Source: Bog-473 sp963787485 (lineage in GTDB: Bacteria; Actinomycetota; Acidimicrobiia; Acidimicrobiales; RAAP-2). From it: 64,000 nucleotides of DNA. The notes under the pieces are model-generated. The model was not told where the DNA came from, did no database searches, and saw nothing but the letters and a program-made list of their open reading frames with translations. Below, in pieces: positions 55,839 through 64,000 of the stretch. How positions within the stretch are numbered: the first letter of the stretch is position 1; every line of letters starts with the position of its first letter. Location: assembly GCA_963787485.1 (NCBI GenBank), contig CAWBDF010000010.1, forward strand, positions 29,475 through 93,474. Reading direction: 5' to 3'. The position numbers were made by a program, and so were the translations under genes.

Positions 55839-56980
55839 ACCGGGGACCCAAGACCCCAGGTGACGGAGCACCGGAACCCGCGGCCACCGGACGCACAGAA
55901 GCTGCTCACCACGGTGCCAAGGGTGTGATCGGGCGCGTGGTGGCTCTGGTCGTGACCGGGGTCGCCCTGTATGTCGTATTGCCAAGCCTGACGGCAGTGA
56001 TCGGCGCGTGGCCGAGGTTGGCAACATTGAGCGGGGTGTGGTTGGTCGCGGCGCTCCTCGCCGAGGTGGCAAGCTTCGTCTGCACCTTCGGCATTCAGCG
56101 AATTGTCCTGCGTACCCGAGGGTGGTTTGCCGTTGTGACGGCGGGACTCACCGGAAATACCGTGACCAATGTGCTGCCCGGCGGAGATGCCGCGGGAGCA
56201 GCCGCGCAGTTCCGCATGTTGGAGAGGGCGGGGATCAACGCCGACGCCGCCGCGGGAGGCCTGACAGCCTCGTCAGTGCTCGGTGTTGGCGGTCTGCTGA
56301 TGCTCCCGATCCTCACCCTTCCGGCGGTACTGGGCGGTTCGCGCGTGAACCATGCCCTGGTCAGCACCGCGCTCATCGGGGTCGCGGGGTTCGTCGTCTA
56401 TATCGGTTTTGGGATCTTGCTCCTCGAAACCGATCGACCCCTCCGGTTCGTGGGGAGGGGCGCCCAATGGATCTGGAACAAGGTTCGCCGTCACCACGCT
56501 CCATTGACCGGCCTCGATGGTCGTCTGCTGACCCAGCGCGACCAGATACGTAGCGCTTTGGGAAGGGAGTGGAAGCAGGTCCTTCTTCTGGAGGTGGGAC
56601 GCCTAGGATTCGACTTCCTCTGCCTGCTCGCGACGTTGCGGGCGACCGGAAGTGAACCGCACCCCTGGCTCGTCCTGCTTGCCTACTCAGCATCCGGAGT
56701 GATCGCGTTGATCCCGGCCACCCCCGGAGGCTTGGGCATCGTGGAGGCGAGCCTCAGTGGCCTGCTCGTGCTCGCGGGAGTGGGCGGCCGCAGCGCCGTC
56801 TTGGCCACGCTGGTCTACCGGTTAGCCGAGTACTGGCTCCCCATGGTCGCGGGGCTCGTCGCTTATTGGCTCTACCGCCGGCGATACGGATCGGTTCGGT
56901 TCAGCGAACCTCAGACCGCTCCGTCGCCCCAGGGACGCTCAGGTGCGGGCCACCAGACCTCGACGTTCGAGCATCCCTGA
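55835..56980 (+). CDS. Flippase-like (YbhN/AglD) membrane protein
   Basis: A 381-residue membrane protein of the lysylphosphatidylglycerol-synthase TM family, seven to eight helices, with GLTGNTVTNVLPGGDAAGAA, the loop LLLEVGRLGFDFLCLLATLR and the hallmark PATPGGLGIVEASLSGLL. Its ATG overlaps the stop of the kinase-fused paralogue as ATGA. The pair may act as a heteromeric lipid or glycolipid flippase; this is inference. Confidence 0.87.
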   Translation: MNRGPKTPGDGAPEPAATGRTEAAHHGAKGVIGRVVALVVTGVALYVVLPSLTAVIGAWPRLATLSGVWLVAALLAEVASFVCTFGIQRIVLRTRGWFAVVTAGLTGNTVTNVLPGGDAAGAAAQFRMLERAGINADAAAGGLTASSVLGVGGLLMLPILTLPAVLGGSRVNHALVSTALIGVAGFVVYIGFGILLLETDRPLRFVGRGAQWIWNKVRRHHAPLTGLDGRLLTQRDQIRSALGREWKQVLLLEVGRLGFDFLCLLATLRATGSEPHPWLVLLAYSASGVIALIPATPGGLGIVEASLSGLLVLAGVGGRSAVLATLVYRLAEYWLPMVAGLVAYWLYRRRYGSVRFSEPQTAPSPQGRSGAGHQTSTFEHP

Positions 56981-57272
56981 TCACACAGCTGGCCTCGAGC
57001 CCCGGATCCCATTCCGTCGCCATCGGCCGCTGGTTGGCCGTGTCCTGACAGCACAGGGTCTTCGTCGATCCGCTGACGGCCCGGTGCACCACTCTACGGC
57101 GTTCCCTGCGGCCCCGACGCTTGTCTCGCCCGGGGCGTTGCGGATCCTCGGTGTAGAAGTCGAACTCTTGTACGACCCCGATTATCGCCCAACGCTCCTG
57201 ATTCACCAGAGCGTGACCTGTCGCTTCCCCGACCGACACCATCTCCGGACCGAAGGACTGCACGTCGGGCTT

Positions 57273-57737
57273 TCAGCCTGGTGGCGCATTAAACAGGGAC
57301 CGTTCGAGGAGCGGCTGGTTCGCGACGTCGACGAGCTCGACGGTAAAGCCGAGTGGGTCTCGGTGATAAGCGGACTGCACAGGGGCGGTGTCGCCGTCAC
57401 GCCCACTGAGCTGGAGGGGGCAGCGGACCGCCACGAGAGCCGCCACGTCGACAGCCAACGAGTCCGACCAGAAGCCAATGTGGTGCAGGTTGGAATGCTC
57501 GTTGCACTCCCAGACCGAGCCCGGCAGCTCCTCGATCAGCTCCATGCGTGGCGCCACCGTCGAATAGCACATTCGTAGCGGCAGGGTGAGGTTGTGGCCG
57601 TCGGCGTCGCGTTTGTCGATGTCGATGTCGACGATCGGCCCCCAAGCGATGCCGAGCACCTCGCTGAGGTGGCCACGCGCGGCCTCGAGCGAGGGGACCA
57701 CGACACCGACGTGAAAGAAGGATCCGACGAGCGTCAT
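57273..57737 (-). CDS. VOC/glyoxalase-fold protein
   Basis: A 154-residue protein: FFHVGVVVPSLEAARGHLSE, then MELIEELPGSVWECN, and a second half with HHIGFWSDSLAVDVAALVA and RDPLGFTVELVDV. This HVG...HHIGFW layout is common beside aromatic or steroid pathways (epimerase- or dioxygenase-like). Stands alone on its strand. Confidence 0.88.
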   Translation of the reverse strand: MTLVGSFFHVGVVVPSLEAARGHLSEVLGIAWGPIVDIDIDKRDADGHNLTLPLRMCYSTVAPRMELIEELPGSVWECNEHSNLHHIGFWSDSLAVDVAALVAVRCPLQLSGRDGDTAPVQSAYHRDPLGFTVELVDVANQPLLERSLFNAPPG

Positions 57738-58239
57738 GCGTTCAACCTACCCCGCGAACTTGAATGGATCAGGCGGCGACTTCAACGCCGGGTCGACGAG
57801 CAAGACGTTGAGACCCAGTGCACGGCAATGGCACACCCCTTGGATCGCGAATTTCTGGCGTTCGTTGGTCTGGTCGCATCGATGGGCGTGGCAAGAGCGA
57901 CTGAATGGACGATGTCGAAGTCGAGGGAACCGCAGGGGCGATTGCGGCGAAGCTGGTGCTGCTGCGCGGTTGCCCGCGCAAAGGGTCGCCGTCTTCTTTC
58001 CTGTGACGAAAACGATCCGATTCGTGATCGGCGACCGCGACATCTAGTTCACCGCGTCTTTCGACACTGTGTTCGCCTCCGAGGCAATCAGGACTGTGCA
58101 GTTCGTTGACGAGCCTGAGTCTGACTACCGAGATCGTTCGTCCGAAGATTTTCTCTACCGACTGTGATCCCGGTCGTCCCGGCGATAGGAAGGTGGCATT
58201 AATTCTTCAATGTCAGCACACATCGAGCGCTCTCGGAAA
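57738..58239. other. Intergenic, nothing recognised
   Basis: 500 bases with only short frames and no family pattern on either strand. Confidence 0.35.
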
Positions 58240-59010
58240 TTACCGAAGTTCGACACCGGTGAGCTCTCCGCACTCTTCCAGTAGCCCTTCTTGCACCTCG
58301 AGGCTGCTCGCCGCGGAGTGCGTCTCGCGCGGATGCTGGTGATAGAAGTACTGCCCTGTCACACAGGCCGCCGGGTCGTTGCTCGTGGCGAGCCAGACCT
58401 GGGTGACCGGGGCCAAGGCCAGATCGTCAGGAGCGCCGGGGCCGCCCATCTTCGTCGGCACCCAGCCCGGCTCCAGGGCGTTGGACAGCACGTCGGGCCA
58501 GTGACGCGCCACCGCAAATGCCAAGACGACGTCGAACAGCTTAGAGTCCGCGTACGCCCGTGACCCGTTCCGAGGGCGTCGCTCCCACTGGAGGTCCAAG
58601 AGATCCGGATCGCCGCCCCGGTGCATGCCAGAACTTAGGTAGACGAGCCGATCCGGCCGAGTCATCAGAGCGGTCACTAGGTACGGTGCCAGCACGTTGA
58701 CGGCGAAAACGTGAGACAGGCCGTCAACCGTTACGATCCGCCGTGGCTCTCGGTACCCGATCCCGGCGTTGTGGATGACCGCGTGGTACTTGCCAAGGAC
58801 ATTGGCCTGCTCGGCGACCTGCCGCATACCCGAAATGCTCGAGAGATCGCCGACGACCACGTCCATCGCTGTGGGTAGTTCGTCTCGGGCGTCGTCGGCC
58901 CGTGTGTCGTTACGGGCATGCAGCGTCACTTCGTGGCCGTCTTCGACGAGTAGGCGGGCTGCCATGAGGCCGAGGCCATCGGACGAGCCAGTGACCAGTA
59001 TCCGAGCCAT
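58240..59010 (-). CDS. SDR-family oxidoreductase (WW-oxidoreductase-like)
   Basis: A 256-residue SDR: TGSSDGLG, DLSSISGM, HNAGIG, SSGMHRGG and YADSKLFDVVLA, ending with GQYFYHQHPRE as in retinol-dehydrogenase-like SDRs. AAAGGAG precedes ATG 59010. Likely acts on a hydrophobic alcohol or ketone. Confidence 0.9.
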   Translation of the reverse strand: MARILVTGSSDGLGLMAARLLVEDGHEVTLHARNDTRADDARDELPTAMDVVVGDLSSISGMRQVAEQANVLGKYHAVIHNAGIGYREPRRIVTVDGLSHVFAVNVLAPYLVTALMTRPDRLVYLSSGMHRGGDPDLLDLQWERRPRNGSRAYADSKLFDVVLAFAVARHWPDVLSNALEPGWVPTKMGGPGAPDDLALAPVTQVWLATSNDPAACVTGQYFYHQHPRETHSAASSLEVQEGLLEECGELTGVELR

Positions 59011-59150
59011 TGAGACTCCTTTCCTGAGAGTCCTCCTTCTGCCGTTCTCCGGAGCCCGCCCATCGGAGGTGCTGACGCGAGTTATTGGAGAGCTGCCATT
59101 CCGCGGATCGGTCGCTGTGTCGGAACGCGGCTCCTTCCGCGAGCCCGCGC

Positions 59151-59627
59151 TCAGGCAACGAGCAGATCGGCGAGGTGGGTCAACGAATTGCCCAGGTGAT
59201 CGGCGGAGAACGGTGGAAACTCCGGCCTTGTTTGGCGCACGACTTCGGGTACCGCCGACCAATCGTAAGAGAGCCTGACCTCAGTCTTGGACGGGCCGAG
59301 CGGAACGAGGTCGTAGCGCCAGATCCAGCCACCAAAGCGGAGGTTCCCGTCGCCAAGGTCGTAGCCCGGCTCCCAGGAGACGGCATGCGGTGGATCGAAC
59401 ACCTGGACCCGATTGGCCATCTCGTAGTTTCCCGTCGGATGGTTGGGGTGGTACATGGCCATGCGGAAGATCTGACCCGACGCTGCCAAGGGTTGGCGGT
59501 CGAGGGGATCGCCAACCCAGCCGGTTCCATCGATCGCGCCATGTTTTGCTGGGTCGGTAAGGACTGCGAAGATTGCCTCTGCCGGGGCGTTGATCACCGT
59601 GGTCGCGCTGACACTATCGTCGGCCAT
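59151..59627 (-). CDS. SRPBCC (START-like) family protein
   Basis: A 158-residue helix-grip protein: SATTVINAPAEAIFAVLTDP, HGAIDGTGWVGDP, VQVFDPPHAVSWEPGYDLG, and the long C-terminal helix SADHLGNSLTHLADLL. It would bind a hydrophobic ligand. It lies 140 bases upstream of the SDR on the same strand. Confidence 0.9.
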   Translation of the reverse strand: MADDSVSATTVINAPAEAIFAVLTDPAKHGAIDGTGWVGDPLDRQPLAASGQIFRMAMYHPNHPTGNYEMANRVQVFDPPHAVSWEPGYDLGDGNLRFGGWIWRYDLVPLGPSKTEVRLSYDWSAVPEVVRQTRPEFPPFSADHLGNSLTHLADLLVA

Positions 59628-59842
59628 GTCACTACCTCCTCATTTGAGCTGAGCTGTCACGGATCAGACGTTCCCTGCCGCCGTTGAGGCGACACGGGCA
59701 CGGTAACCGAACTGGCTTGTGATGACTGATAGTTGCATCCCGCTGGGTGCGGCACTTACGGTCGGATACCGAGCGGCTACCGTCGAGGCCGAAGTTCGCC
59801 GCTCAGAGGGCACCAATGCCCATCCCTACACAAGGAAGTTCC

Positions 59843-60181
59843 ATGATCTCGATTGTCGTGAAGTTCAATGTCCGCTCTGATCGCAGCGACGAGTGGATCG
59901 AACGCATAAATGAATTCACTCTGGCCACTCGCGAGGAAGCAGGGAATCTCTGGTTCGAATGGTCCCGTAGCGTGGAGAATCGAGATCAGTTCGTTCTCAT
60001 CGAAGGTTTCGTCGATGCTGATGCCGGCGCTGCGCATGTCAACTCTGAGCACTTCAAAGAAGCCATACGGGAGGCTCCCTCGATGCTGGTCAATACCCCG
60101 CAGATCCTGTATGCCGAGATCCCGGGGACAGAGTGGTCTCTCCTGGCGGAAATGTCGGTTCCAGAGAGCGACGCGGACTGA
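59843..60181 (+). CDS. ABM-domain (antibiotic biosynthesis monooxygenase-like) protein
   Basis: A 112-residue ferredoxin-like-fold protein: ISIVVKFNVRSDRSDEWIER, GNLWFEWSRSVENRDQFVLI, HVNSEHFKEAI. Small ABM proteins act as monooxygenases, haem-degrading proteins or binding folds. AGGAAG lies before ATG 59843. Confidence 0.87.
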   Translation: MISIVVKFNVRSDRSDEWIERINEFTLATREEAGNLWFEWSRSVENRDQFVLIEGFVDADAGAAHVNSEHFKEAIREAPSMLVNTPQILYAEIPGTEWSLLAEMSVPESDAD

Positions 60182-60341
60182 CGATCGCTGTTGTCCTGAT
60201 CGCTAGACCCTGAAGGCCGAACGACCGCCTTATTGGTGTGTCCTCAAGGGGATCAATGCAACGCGAACAGGGACAACACCCAGACTTCGATCGTCGATCT
60301 CACTACTCTTCAGTGGTGGCAGCGGTTGCCGCAGAGGGACG

Positions 60342-60656
60342 GTGCAGAACATGGCAGCGGCGAATCGGGAGGACATCACAATCATCGGCAGAACCATCGT
60401 TGAGGAACTCGGTGACAGGAACGAGGTCGAATGGCAGCTGAGCGCCACGCCCGAGCTCGAGTGGGCCGAGATCTTCCAACTGGCGGTCCCGTCGGACCGG
60501 AGGGGCTCGATCCAGTGGGTCAAGGGCAGCGGACCTGACGTCATGCGTGCCGTCGTACGATGGTTCGTCCCAAACGGGGAGATCGAGGAGGCCGATGCGG
60601 AGGTGAGACACCGTCTGTCGGTGGCGAACCAGAGGTTCAGGCCGAGGGACACCTAG
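60342..60656 (+). CDS. Conserved hypothetical protein
   Basis: A 104-residue acidic protein with EVEWQLSATPELEWAEIFQL and a C-terminal helix EADAEVRHRLSVANQRF. GTG 60342 lies three bases after AGAGGG; ATG 60351 is the other choice. No function recognised. Confidence 0.55.
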   Translation: MQNMAAANREDITIIGRTIVEELGDRNEVEWQLSATPELEWAEIFQLAVPSDRRGSIQWVKGSGPDVMRAVVRWFVPNGEIEEADAEVRHRLSVANQRFRPRDT

Positions 60657-60839
60657 GAATCGCCGACGCCTTGGCAGGGGGCTCCATCGCCGCTCTCACG
60701 GTTGAGGTCGTTGGAGTGTGACCCCAACCCTGCGTACGAGGGCGCCCGCTGCCTCGCTCGGTATCCGCCCTTTACGGATGAGAGCCCGGTGGTTCCCAGC
60801 AGCCGTCTTCCCCAGCTCGTCGTGCCGTAAGACAATTTC

Positions 60840-61430
60840 TCATTGCGAAGGCTTGTAGCGGCAGACCTGCACACCGGTGGCCGACGTGGTGGCAGAGGTG
60901 AGCTCGAACTTCCGCGCTTCCCCATCGCTTGGGAACAGAGATTTGCCGCCGCCGAGGGTGATTGGCTCAATCATGAGAACGAGCTCGTCAATCAGCCCGG
61001 CTGATAGAAGTGTTTGCGCGACAGAAAGGCTGCCGTACACGTAGATGTCGCCGCCTGGTCGCTCACGCAGCGCCAATACGTCATTAATGAGGTCGGAACC
61101 ACGGATGATCGTAGTCGGCTTCCAAGTGAGATCCCCTTCTGAAAGGGTATCCGTCACTACATACTTCTCGACTCCGTTGATCCAATCGGCGAACGCATCG
61201 CCTGCGCGTTCAGGCCACGCAGCGGAGGAAGCTTGATAGGTTCGTCGACCCTGAAGCAGAGCTTGACTCCGTTCGGCGAATTCGCCGATGACACCACCCA
61301 TTACGTCGGGATCAAAGAACGGGAGCGACCACCCGCCGTAGCGAAACCCGCCACTAGTGTCCTCCTGCTGACTGCCTGGAGCCTGTACGACTCCGTCGAG
61401 ACTCATGAATTCACTCACAACGACTCGCAT
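60840..61430 (-). CDS. RibD/dihydrofolate-reductase-fold protein
   Basis: A 196-residue reductase-fold protein: VVVSEFMSLDGVVQAPG, LLQGRRTYQASSAAWP, KYVVTDTLSEGDLTW, GGDIYVYGSLSVAQTLLSAG and LIDELVLMIEPITLGGGKSLF. Members bind NADPH, but most are not riboflavin enzymes. AGGAAGAG precedes ATG 61430. Confidence 0.92.
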   Translation of the reverse strand: MRVVVSEFMSLDGVVQAPGSQQEDTSGGFRYGGWSLPFFDPDVMGGVIGEFAERSQALLQGRRTYQASSAAWPERAGDAFADWINGVEKYVVTDTLSEGDLTWKPTTIIRGSDLINDVLALRERPGGDIYVYGSLSVAQTLLSAGLIDELVLMIEPITLGGGKSLFPSDGEARKFELTSATTSATGVQVCRYKPSQ

Positions 61431-61630
61431 GGCTCTTCCTTTCTCGCAACCTTGAGAATCCAGACGAGCCGGAGGTCTCGAACTCATCGGGGCGGTGGAA
61501 ACGGGCACTCGGCAAGCGCTTGACGCACACGAGTTTGCCGGATGCCGCTCGGATTGGAACACCAAGGTGCTGCGTGCCGCGACTCTCGGCCGGCGACTGG
61601 GACACTTGGCCTGGCGACTCCCAAGATCCA

Positions 61631-61798
61631 CTACAAGATGCTGACAACAAGGAGAAGCACAAGTCCGAACACAACGATTCCGACAAGAACAAGCTGCCAC
61701 AGTGGCTTCCGCCGGTAGCCCCCATCGGCGAAATCACCCCAGTCCCACAGATCTGGGTCATCCGGATCGGGCGGCACCGGACCGACCGGCGTGGGCAT
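61631..61798 (-). CDS. 55-residue single-helix membrane protein
   Basis: A short gene encoding a Pro/Asp-rich head MPTPVGPVPPDPDDPDLWDW, then GDFADGGYRRKPLWQ and a C-terminal membrane helix LVLVGIVVFGLVLLLVVSIL. The charge pattern (acidic head, YRRKPLWQ before the helix) fits a membrane protein with the head in the cytoplasm and is typical of short actinobacterial proteins. No Shine-Dalgarno site; it may be leaderless. Confidence 0.6.
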   Translation of the reverse strand: MPTPVGPVPPDPDDPDLWDWGDFADGGYRRKPLWQLVLVGIVVFGLVLLLVVSIL

Positions 61799-61927
61799 GA
61801 TTCAAGTGTAGATAGCGCGCGACTCGGGGCGAGATCTTGATGCCGGCCAGGGGGTTAGGGCACCTCCTCATCTGAAAGCGACGGCGCGTGGGCGGCCCAT
61901 GGGGATCTTGCCTTCGTGGTCGTCGAC

Positions 61928-62440
61928 CATCTATCGCTCGTCCCCGCCGCGACGAAGGAAGCGCTGCGACTCGAGGCGCCGTCGACGAACTCGGGCCGGG
62001 TGCATCTCGCCGCTCAACGAGTCTTTGCCGTCGTTTTCGTCCGTTTTCCGCGTCCCGAGGAAGTGGTCACGCACCGCGACCTAGTCCTGCTCGGGGACGC
62101 CGAGCAGCATGCCGATCACGCGCATCGGCGCCTCGCGCGCTAGTCGGCCGCGAGGTCCAGGCGGTCCTTCCCGGTGAGCTGCCCAAGATACCCCGGACGA
62201 GGTCGCGGGTGCGGGACTCAAGCTCGGCGATGCGACGCGAGGTGAACATACGCGAAGCAGAGAACGGTGCGCGGCATGGGTGGGATCGTCCTCCATGATC
62301 ACAGTGCCGGGAGGGATCGGGTGCCAAGACCTGAACACGCCGAGCGTCACGCCGCGAGTCGACGTGCACGACTTACATCCCCACTCGCAAGATTCGGTTC
62401 TGGTCCTCTTCCACGCACCCGAGCTGTGCTGGCCCACCGA
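61928..62440 (-). pseudogene. Degraded cytochrome P450 fragment
   Basis: Pieces of a P450 N-terminal half appear in order in different minus-strand frames: GTVIMEDDPTHAAHRSLL, then FTSRRIAELESRTRDLVRGI, then REAPMRVIGMLLGVPEQD followed at once by a stop. The haem-binding half is missing. Several indels separate the pieces, so this is a relic. Confidence 0.65.
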
Positions 62441-62960
62441 AGGGTCCGCCTCGTTTTCTTAGGTGCGTTCGACTCGAACATACTCCCCCAGTGTGCTGAG
62501 GGTGCGCTCGAGCGCACTTCTTGCCGATACGCATATGCGTATCCCTTTGGATTCCTTCCCCCCTGGAGCCAGCGTGGGGACGCCCCTCGGAACTCTGGTC
62601 ACCTCGGTGCTACCCATCCGCTCCGCGCACGTATCGCCTGGGGGAGTTCATCCCAAGTTGGCTCCGCCGAGCCATCGTCGCGGCATACTTTGGCACGCTG
62701 GCGGGTGCCGGCGTAGCCCTCCATTGAGCGGATCGCGCGCCGAAGGCAACGGATCCGTAACCTGCCTTTGAGCGCGTCCACAGCGGGCACCCTTAGGCTG
62801 ACCCTTGACGCGATTCGGCCGGCGATTCCGTTTCCCCATTCCCCCCGGGAGCGGACGCCGGCCGCATCGCGCTTCCAGACAGTAGCCCCAGCGTTTCGGC
62901 CCACTTCGGCGGAGTCGTTTAGCACCGGCGTGAAACGGCATACTCCTCGAAGCACCGTTC
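62441..62960. other. Intergenic, contains a long palindrome
   Basis: No gene recognised. The perfect palindrome at 62526-62543 is listed separately. Confidence 0.4.
62526..62543. promoter_or_regulatory. Perfect 18-bp palindrome
   Basis: GATACGCATATGCGTATC reads the same on both strands with no spacer. It lies about 85 bases upstream of the P450 relic in that gene's promoter position, as expected for an operator of a dimeric repressor. Confidence 0.55.
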
Positions 62961-63257
62961 TCAGTGCATATCGAACACCGACCACGGCACGGTGTAGTCC
63001 GTGAGATCTCGGATCTCCCGCAAGTGATCGGCGATGTTCTCTGTCGTCAACGCATCGGGATCCGGTGCGGTCCATCCCTCGGTCATCCCGACGAAGGCTC
63101 GGGCGCAACGGCCGCCGGCCATCGAGAATGCCTCACCGCTTATGTCGCACTCAGGGCTGCAGAGATACGAGACGAGCAGCGCCACGGCGGCGGGGTCCAT
63201 CCGCCAAGCTTGATCCGGCGGCGGAGCGGTCCGATAGGCGGACGTGTACTTGCCCAT
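62961..63257 (-). pseudogene. C-terminal fragment of a short-chain dehydrogenase
   Basis: A 98-residue frame holding only the end of an SDR: DPAAVALLVSYLCSPECDIS, GEAFSMAGGRCARAFVGMTE and a DYTVPWSVFDMH tail. The cofactor-binding and catalytic parts are absent; directly upstream is the end of the bicupin gene. Probably left after a deletion. Confidence 0.7.
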
Positions 63258-63273
63258 GTCGTGGAAGAGCGAG

Positions 63274-63999
63274 TCAGTCCCACTCCGAAGCGTCCGAAGT
63301 CGGGTGGACCACCTCCAGTTTCGGCTCAGACGTGCGACCTCGAATCATGGTGGCGGCATTGGCCCGATAGTTGATGAATCGGAATGACCCGTCTGTATGG
63401 AATCGGTAGCGCACGTTCTTGGGCACTGCGATGCTCATGCCTGGCTCCACCCGAAGCGGACCTACCTGCAGCACGCCGCGAAGAACGTGAATGATTTCGT
63501 CTTCTGAGTGCATGTGCGAGCTCCCTTTGTAGCCCCCGGCGTCGCTGCTGAAGTCGGCTATGAAGAAGGCGATTCGGCAAGTCCTGCAACTCCCGTCTGC
63601 GAAATAGAGCATCTCCGGGTACCCAGGGTGGGATAGGCGCTCCGCTTCGTGTGCCGAGATGACGTGAATGCCTCGACCAAAATCGGCAGCAGGACCGAGG
63701 GGTCCTGCGGGTGGCGGCTGCGATGAGCTCGGGCCCATGTGCACCAAAGACGTGTCTTCGATTGCCCGAACGATTGCCGCTACGCCTGCTTCGATGATTA
63801 CGGCGGAGCCGGCCGCCACGGTGGACCCGCCTACTTCCAGCATTCCTTTCAAGACGTAAAGACCTTCGTCGCCATGCACGGAGCCCCATTCGAGCTCGGC
63901 GCCAGCGGCGAGAGCGCCAACGATCCTCCAGAGCGAGTACCTCTCAGGGAAGAACCCGGCACCGCACCCATCTCCTCGGAGCGTGCAAAAAGGGGCCTC
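63274..63999 (-). CDS. Two-domain cupin (bicupin), 5' end outside window
   Basis: The frame is open to the right edge (at least 241 residues). The first cupin unit reads AELEWGSVHGDEGLYVLKG, the second SHMHSEDEIIHVLRGVLQVG with PGMSIAVPKNVRYRFHTDG. A FFPERYSLWRI stretch near the edge is usual in these proteins. Two cupin units with His/Glu ligands suggest a metal-binding dioxygenase-like or sensor protein; substrate unknown. Confidence 0.8.
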   Translation of the reverse strand, partial: EAPFCTLRGDGCGAGFFPERYSLWRIVGALAAGAELEWGSVHGDEGLYVLKGMLEVGGSTVAAGSAVIIEAGVAAIVRAIEDTSLVHMGPSSSQPPPAGPLGPAADFGRGIHVISAHEAERLSHPGYPEMLYFADGSCRTCRIAFFIADFSSDAGGYKGSSHMHSEDEIIHVLRGVLQVGPLRVEPGMSIAVPKNVRYRFHTDGSFRFINYRANAATMIRGRTSEPKLEVVHPTSDASEWD

Positions 64000-64000
64000 G

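Overview
The window is high-GC DNA from an actinobacterium. Three things point to the Acidimicrobiia or a near relative, probably an environmental or metagenome-derived genome: GTG/TTG starts with GGAGG-type ribosome sites, a surface protein with repeated GYWLVASDGG blades, and many acyl-CoA, amidohydrolase, luciferase-like and P450 catabolic genes. This placement is inference from gene content. No rRNA, tRNA, CRISPR array, transposase or integrase was seen.

Layout. 0-7.5 kb: 5' part of a TenA-like enzyme, a CGNR zinc-finger gene coupled to a methylmalonyl-CoA decarboxylase, a 14-helix MFS exporter, a frameshifted secreted propeller protein and a glutaminase. 7.7-14.1 kb: a catabolic cluster (cupin, P450 and TauD-type dioxygenase on +; luciferase-like oxidoreductase and two frameshifted acyl-CoA dehydrogenases on -). 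14.3-19.8 kb: a metal island with a Zn/Mn-type ABC importer (truncated binding protein, ATPase, two permeases), a divergent Fur/Zur regulator, three regularly spaced operator sites between them, and an Nramp-like carrier. 20.2-24.6 kb: a second catabolic cluster on - (CaiB-type CoA-transferase, cupin paralogue, amidohydrolase, SDR). 24.6-39.4 kb: scattered genes with long empty stretches: small membrane and secreted proteins, PPOX, YihY, a DD-carboxypeptidase homologue lacking its catalytic residues, a two-gene MaoC hydratase, alpha/beta hydrolase, SDR, methyltransferase, DUF2510 and DUF4389 proteins. 40-50.7 kb: two more amidohydrolases, a hotdog thioesterase, and a SnoaL / enoyl-CoA hydratase / thiolase-like / DUF35 operon that resembles steroid side-chain retro-aldolase loci. 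A 430-bp segment of the SnoaL gene recurs in inverted orientation 2.2 kb away. 51.4-57 kb: YceI protein, broken TauD gene, and an operon of two flippase-like membrane proteins, the first fused to a degenerate kinase-like domain. 57-64 kb: VOC, SDR, SRPBCC, ABM-monooxygenase and RibD-like genes, then a decaying stretch (P450 and SDR remnants) and a bicupin running off the right edge.

How the genes fit together. Repeated CoA-ester genes (CoA-transferase, acyl-CoA dehydrogenases, enoyl-CoA and MaoC hydratases, thiolase/DUF35, methylmalonyl-CoA decarboxylase) plus P450, dioxygenase and amidohydrolase genes suggest stepwise breakdown of hydrophobic or cyclic compounds to acyl-CoAs. The substrate cannot be read from sequence. 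The metal island looks zinc-regulated, but its binding protein lacks a signal peptide. At least eight reading frames are broken by small indels, often at G runs or at one shared decamer, so assembly error and real decay must both be considered.
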